From: JAWXCB01 sp034440455
GTDB lineage: Bacteria > Bacteroidota > Bacteroidia > Chitinophagales > CAIOSU01
Direction: 5' to 3'
NCBI GenBank assembly: GCA_034440455.1
Contig: JAWXCB010000056.1
Coordinates: 1-5,276 of the forward strand
DNA length: 5,276 nucleotides
Shown here: piece after piece, positions 1 through 2,465 of the stretch
Numbering within the stretch: position 1 is the stretch's first letter
How the letters are laid out: each line of letters begins with the position of its first letter
The notes under the pieces: generated by a model
The model's database searches: none
What the model was told of the DNA's origin: nothing
What the model saw: only the letters and a program-made list of their open reading frames with translations
Translations under genes and position numbers: made by a program

Positions 1-53
1 GATTCGAGATTTAGATTAAATGCAGTGATTTGGCAGTTTTCCGAATCAATTAT

Positions 54-199
54 TTATTCCCACAAAACTGTGCGTTCGATTTCTCCCAACTCTTTCGCCT
101 TTCCCTTCGCCCCCATCCTTTCAACCAGAGATAAATAAAAGCCTTTTGCCTTTCGGAGTGGAGCACTCTGCGCTGAAACTTGCGCGATAGTGTGAAAGG
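54..199 (-). other. Degenerate open frame without a start, possible gene-end remnant or dispersed repeat
   Basis: Bases 1-196 contain no convincing gene. The only coding-like signal is a minus-strand frame open for 48 codons from a stop at 197-199 to a TAA at 54-56. It ends in residues resembling 'SLVERMGAKGKAKELGE' and then 'IERTVLWE'. It has no plausible start; its only Met lies inside the fragment. The composition (Lys/Glu-rich end) is protein-like, but a non-coding dispersed repeat that happens to stay open would look the same. It abuts the first REP-like repeat, so it may have been cut by that element. I do not recognise a family. Confidence 0.2.
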
Positions 200-267
200 G
201 CTAAAGCCCTGACCGGATTTCGTAGCATCTTCTCTCCCCGCCCAGAAGGGCGGGGCAATTAGTGAAA
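197..267 (+). repeat. REP-like palindromic repeat, copy 1 (forward)
   Basis: This is a compact element with two palindromes. AGGGCTAAAGCCCT at 197-210 is a self-complementary block. CCCCGCCC (236-243) pairs perfectly with GGGCGGGG (248-255) around a four-base loop. The element ends with GCAATTAGTGAAA. It matches copy 3 at 842-912 at the same spacing over about 71 bases with roughly eight differences, and is present inverted at 311-377. Such short palindromic repeats around an IS200-like transposase gene are the hallmark of REP elements mobilised by RAYT proteins. That role is inferred from context. The GC-rich hairpin could also act as a transcription terminator, although no U-run follows it. 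Confidence 0.75.
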
Positions 268-274
268 ATATCTA

Positions 275-300
275 TGCAGGTTTAAAAGTTAAAACTTGCA
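275..300. repeat. Inverted repeat between the two upstream REP-like copies
   Basis: TGCAGGTTT (275-283) can pair with AAACTTGCA (292-300). This gives a 9-bp stem with one G-T wobble and an 8-base loop. It sits between the forward repeat (197-267) and the inverted copy (311-377), so the whole 197-377 block is a nested palindromic arrangement like a bacterial interspersed mosaic element. A short GCGCGCGC run follows at about 301-308. The function is unknown; it may simply be part of the mobile unit. Confidence 0.5.
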
Positions 301-310
301 GCGCGCGCAG

Positions 311-377
311 CTTAGTTGCCCTTCCCTTTAGGGCAGGGATAAATGAAGCCCAAAAATAAATGCAGGGCTTTAGCCCT
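311..377 (-). repeat. REP-like palindromic repeat, copy 2 (inverted)
   Basis: Read on the minus strand, this begins with AGGGCTAAAGCCCT, the complement of bases 364-377 and identical to the start of copy 1. It ends near 311 with GGGCAACTAAG, matching the GGGCAATTAG end of the other copies. Its internal hairpin is less GC-rich: TGCCCT (317-322) pairs with AGGGCA (330-335). The middle has diverged and carries small indels relative to copies 1 and 3. It lies about 35 bases before the transposase start, so the gene is flanked by this inverted copy on the left and the forward copy 842-912 on the right. That is the symmetrical arrangement expected of a mobilisable REP/RAYT unit. Confidence 0.65.
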
Positions 378-411
378 TTACTCACTATCTTCAAAACTAA
401 AATCTCAAAAA

Positions 412-841
412 ATGCCATTCATCAAAATCCTCATTCATGCGGTGTGGGCGACAAAAGACAGGAAACCTCTGATGAACACAGAAAACAAAAATGCCTTGTG
501 CCGCCATCTCCGCGAATATGCCGCGACAAAAAATATTCATCTCCTCAATGTCAACGGTTCTACCGACCACCTGCACTGCCTGCTTTCACTCTCGCAAGAG
601 CAAAACATCGCCACGGTGATGAACCTGCTGAAAGGAGAATCATCTTTTTTGGGCAAATAAAAATCTGAAATGGAAAGAGAAGTTCATCTGGCAGGATGAG
701 TACTTTGCGGTCTCCGTCAGCGAATCACACTTTGATTCCGTGAACGCTTACATCACCAATCAAGATGAGCATCACAAAAAGAAAACCTTCCAAGAGGAAT
801 ATGATCAGTTCATCAGCAAATATCATATAGATAAGCAGTAA
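412..841 (+). pseudogene. IS200-like / REP-associated (RAYT-type) Y1 transposase, split by a frameshift
   Basis: Single-strand DNA transposase of the HUH Y1 family (Transposase_17, the IS200/TnpA fold). It would nick and join hairpin-marked ends through a 5'-phosphotyrosine link. With one T removed from the T6 run at 645-650, the frame gives 142 residues, normal length for the family. Visible features are an N-terminal strand 'HAVWATKDRKPL' (9-20), the metal-binding HUH motif 'TDHLHCLLSL' with H53 and H55, and the C-terminal helix 'NAYITNQDEHHKK' (111-123). In that helix Y113 is the expected nucleophile and Q117, four residues on, matches the conserved Tyr-x3-Gln of TnpA proteins. As written, frame 1 stops at 658-660 after 'SSFLGK'; the second part continues one base over, from 650 (W80) to 841. 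ATG 412 is chosen over the in-frame ATG 343 because homology-like sequence begins there and the extra 23 codons are repeat DNA. As read, the product would have the HUH motif but lack the catalytic Tyr. A sequencing error in the homopolymer is possible, as is slippage on it. Confidence 0.85.
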
Positions 842-912
842 AGAGCTGAAGCCCTGACCGGATTTCCTATCATCTTTTATCCTCGCCCTGAAGGGCGGGG
901 CAATTAGTGAAA
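842..912 (+). repeat. REP-like palindromic repeat, copy 3 (forward), directly after the transposase stop
   Basis: This copy starts immediately after the transposase stop codon (839-841) and aligns without gaps to copy 1 (offset 645 bases). The shared core 'GCCCTGACCGGATTTC' is followed by a GC-rich hairpin at 881-900 and GCAATTAGTGAAA. The hairpin's one stem change (CCTCGCCC against GGGCGGGG) keeps pairing through a G-T wobble, while the loop base is free to change, which suggests the structure is maintained. A second small palindrome, TTTAGCTAAA, follows at 922-931 and echoes the GGGCTTTAGCCC motif of the repeat. The rest of 913-995 shows nothing else. The hairpin could also end transcription of both the transposase and the convergent gene ending at 996. 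Confidence 0.75.
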
Positions 913-995
913 TTTGGAGGCTTTAGCTAAAAACGTGAATGTCCCGTTTCTTTATTTCGAGTTCGTTTTCAAAAATTCCCTTTTATAAACGATTA

Positions 996-1538
996 TTACC
1001 ACTCCGCCTTATACTCTTCAAACTCCACCTTGCCCCACATCTCTTTGCGGTAAGTGTGCGATTCTGCTTTGTCGGGTTCTGTGGCGTGAAATGATTCGCC
1101 CGTATCTTCATGCAAAATGTAGTTGCGCAACTTCTTGTCGTATTTAAAAGTAATAACCCGCGACCAGCGCCATGCGCTGCCGCCAGAATGTGCGATGGTG
1201 AATGAATTATTCTGCACCGTTATCCCCGTGTAAGGGTCGCCCATCACGCCACCGCAACCGAAGCAAAGAACAATGCTATCGTTTCTCGCCACTGCTTTGC
1301 AAGAGCCATCCTGCTGCCCGTGAAGAATTAATAGCGGGCGGGCTGTGTCGGGCGCAAGCTGCTCCGCATCGTTTTTGAGCACAAGCAGATAATCGGGATA
1401 ACCGTCATGGTTAAGATCGCCTGTTACCGTATCTAAAATGGAAAAACCTGCCGGTATTAATTCTTTCAATCGCACCTCCTGCGCTGAAATGGTTTTTGTA
1501 ATCACCACAATAAATAAAGCAGCAAGGCATGATTTCAT
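996..1538 (-). CDS. Exported protein of unknown function with an Asp-rich FG-GAP/EF-hand-like motif
   Basis: This is an intact 180-residue protein. Residues 1 to about 20 form a signal peptide ('MKSCLAALFIVVITKTISAQ': Lys, hydrophobic core, cleavage near SA-Q), so it should reach the periplasm or the cell surface. Residues 41-54, 'DLNHDGYPDYLLVL', have the D-x-N-x-D-G-x-x-D spacing of FG-GAP/VCBS or EF-hand-like Ca-binding loops. 'CFGCGG' (92-97) and 'GGSAWRWSRVITFKYD' (119-134) resemble a conserved block seen in uncharacterised Bacteroidota proteins where 'GDPY.GI.V.N' precedes 'GGS.WRW'. There is one calcium-type loop only, so it is not a full beta-propeller. ATG at 1538 is preferred; a TTG at 1547 would add three residues before the same signal peptide. 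No Shine-Dalgarno sequence is apparent, as is usual in this phylum. It lies downstream of the DUF1801 pseudogene on the same strand, with a gap of under 30 bases. The biochemical function is unknown. Confidence 0.8.
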   Translation of the reverse strand: MKSCLAALFIVVITKTISAQEVRLKELIPAGFSILDTVTGDLNHDGYPDYLLVLKNDAEQLAPDTARPLLILHGQQDGSCKAVARNDSIVLCFGCGGVMGDPYTGITVQNNSFTIAHSGGSAWRWSRVITFKYDKKLRNYILHEDTGESFHATEPDKAESHTYRKEMWGKVEFEEYKAEW

Positions 1539-1566
1539 TTCATTCAATTTACATTGCGTGTTTACT

Positions 1567-1960
1567 TTACTTTAATCTTTCCAGCACGCCTTTTCGTTTC
1601 ACGATTTTTTTATAATCCTATTGTATTGTGATGGCCATTTTAAGCCAGCGCTTCAAATCTTTGGTGTTGATTTGTTCAACCGTAGTTTAAGAAACAGAAG
1701 CGTCTTTAAATTTCTTGCCTGTCGCATTTAGTTTTTCTTCTTCAAAACCCGCTCCACTCCAAAATATCAAACTCCAGCCTGCTTTCTTGCCTGCTGTAAC
1801 CAACAATCGGGTTGCCGTCTAAAAACCAAACAGGATGAGCATGACAGATTTTATTTTCCGCCTTTTGCAAATTGCGGGTGATTTTCTCAGCAAGTAGGTT
1901 GCAATTCTCACTGTCCTCTGCTGATTGAGTGTTATTGTATGCTTGGATGTCTTTATTCAT
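1567..1960 (-). pseudogene. DUF1801-family protein, inactivated (one frameshift, two in-frame stops)
   Basis: The start 'MNKDIQAYNNTQSAED' and the block 'AHPVWFLDGNPIVGYS' are typical of short (about 130-residue) DUF1801 proteins, a small cytoplasmic fold of unsettled function. The first frame runs from ATG 1960 through 'VGYS', then drifts into unrelated residues and stops at 1742. A shift of one base around 1785-1800 restores the family sequence: 'KKAGWSLIFWSGAGFEEE', then 'KLNATGKKFKDASVS'. A TAA follows at 1687-1689 where the family usually has Tyr. The frame resumes as 'TTVEQINTKDLKRWLK', meets a TAG at 1618-1620 where the context 'IQ-x-DYKKIVKRKG' expects Trp, and ends 'KGVLERLK' at a TAA (1567-1569). 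Three independent lesions argue for true decay rather than a read error. The C-terminal half is nevertheless still recognisable, so decay is fairly recent. Family recognition is from memory of the motif. Confidence 0.8.
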
Positions 1961-2120
1961 GTGTGGTTCACCATTATCTAAATGAACGAAATGTCATCTA
2001 CCCCCGTGAAGATGAACAATTTAATTGATATCTACAGATTCAGGAATATATTTTGGATGCCAATTGCGCGCCTTCAAACACCCACTGCATACTTTGGAAG
2101 CATCCGCCACAGTTCTTTAA

Positions 2121-2168
2121 GCGCCAACTGCAATTTCAGAAATGCAAGGCGCAACTTCAGAAGCGCGC
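2121..2168. repeat. Twin overlapping palindromes in a gene-poor stretch
   Basis: The 505 bases between 1961 and 2465 hold no intact gene. At 2121-2152 a long hairpin can form: GCGCC/GGCGC outer stem, TGCA/TGCA and TTT/AAA inner stems, with CAG as the loop. A second, similar one follows with its centre 21 bases later (2149-2168): GCGC/GCGC outside, CTT/AAG inside, again with a CAG loop. The two share the GGCGC segment, so they are alternative structures. This looks like a dispersed palindromic repeat or two tandem copies of a ~21-base unit. An open frame on each strand crosses it, but none looks like a real protein. Confidence 0.45.
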
Positions 2169-2174
2169 ACCCTA

Positions 2175-2295
2175 AACCTCCGGAGCGCTTTTGAAATCCA
2201 GCAGATAAACCGAAATACCAGATGTTGGTTTGGTTTTGCGCAAAGGAGCAATGCAGGCAAAATGCGGAGAAGAAGCGGGTCATTATGAATTTCAT
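2175..2295 (-). pseudogene. Truncated 5' end of a secreted 'NIWYFG' protein
   Basis: From ATG 2295 the minus strand reads a signal-peptide-like start ('MKFIMTRFFSAFCLHCSFAQ') followed at once by 'NQTNIWYFGLSAGF'. In Bacteroidota, large secreted proteins with PKD or propeller-like repeats often begin their mature part with '(A)N.WYFG..AG.DF'. After F34 the likely continuation shifts one base and reads 'KSAPEV', consistent with the family's 'DFKSAPP..' region, and then stops at a TAG (2172-2174). The original frame instead runs into the palindromic repeat. Only about 40 codons of what is normally a protein of many hundreds of residues survive. The gene was therefore cut, probably at the repeat. 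Its start overlaps the stop of the upstream fragment at 2292. Confidence 0.5.
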
Positions 2296-2465
2296 GCTTC
2301 ACGTGAATTTAAGGATTTTGCGTTTCCTGCAAGCATGTTATTAAGAATGAGCCGCGCAACCACATTCCTTTTTTTAATTACATCTTTATCGTAGCTGAGA
2401 ATCTTCCCTAAAACCTTTTCAAGGTAATTCTCGTATAGACTTGGTGGATATAAAACTAATCCATT
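2292..2465 (-). pseudogene. C-terminal fragment of an unidentified protein
   Basis: The minus strand is open for 57 codons, ending in TGA at 2292-2294. The sequence is protein-like and amphipathic: 'YPPSLYENYLEKVLGKI', then 'LSYDKDVIKKRNVVARLILN' and 'NMLAGNAKSLNSREA'. There is no suitable start; the frame reaches a TAG at 2475-2477 just inside the divergent gene, so any 5' part has been lost at or before 2465. The stop overlaps the next ATG (2293-2295) as ATGA, an arrangement typical of translationally coupled neighbours. That is the best argument that both fragments were once real genes in an operon. I do not recognise the family. The stretch also has to serve as the 5' leader of the gene at 2466, so a chance open frame remains possible. 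Confidence 0.35.

Noticed and set aside
1..47. GATTCG (1-6) and CGAATC (42-47) inverted repeat at the left edge
   Set aside because: It is only six bases, at the window boundary, with no associated gene; easily due to chance.
343..411. Upstream in-frame ATG adding 23 codons to the transposase
   Set aside because: Those codons are translated from the inverted REP-like repeat and do not resemble the family N-terminus, which starts at 'MPFIKILIHAVWATK'.
645..650. Programmed ribosomal frameshift in the transposase
   Set aside because: The shift needed is +1 (or -2), and the T6 run lacks the A-rich slippery heptamer and stimulatory structure of known transposase -1 shifts; mutation, read error or transcriptional slippage is more likely.
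360..668. Plus-strand 102-codon frame overlapping the transposase
   Set aside because: It is an out-of-frame shadow of the transposase, whose own frame carries the HUH motif; it shows only frame-shifted nonsense.
1982..2194. Plus-strand 70-codon frame starting MNEMSSTPVK
   Set aside because: It runs through the palindromic repeat and opposite the secreted-protein remnant, and has no recognisable motif or signal peptide.
2436..2443. TAGACTTG as a Bacteroidota-type -7 box (TAnnTTTG) for the gene at 2466
   Set aside because: It has one mismatch, no good TTTG at the proper distance upstream, and only about 20 bases to the start codon; too weak to list as a promoter.
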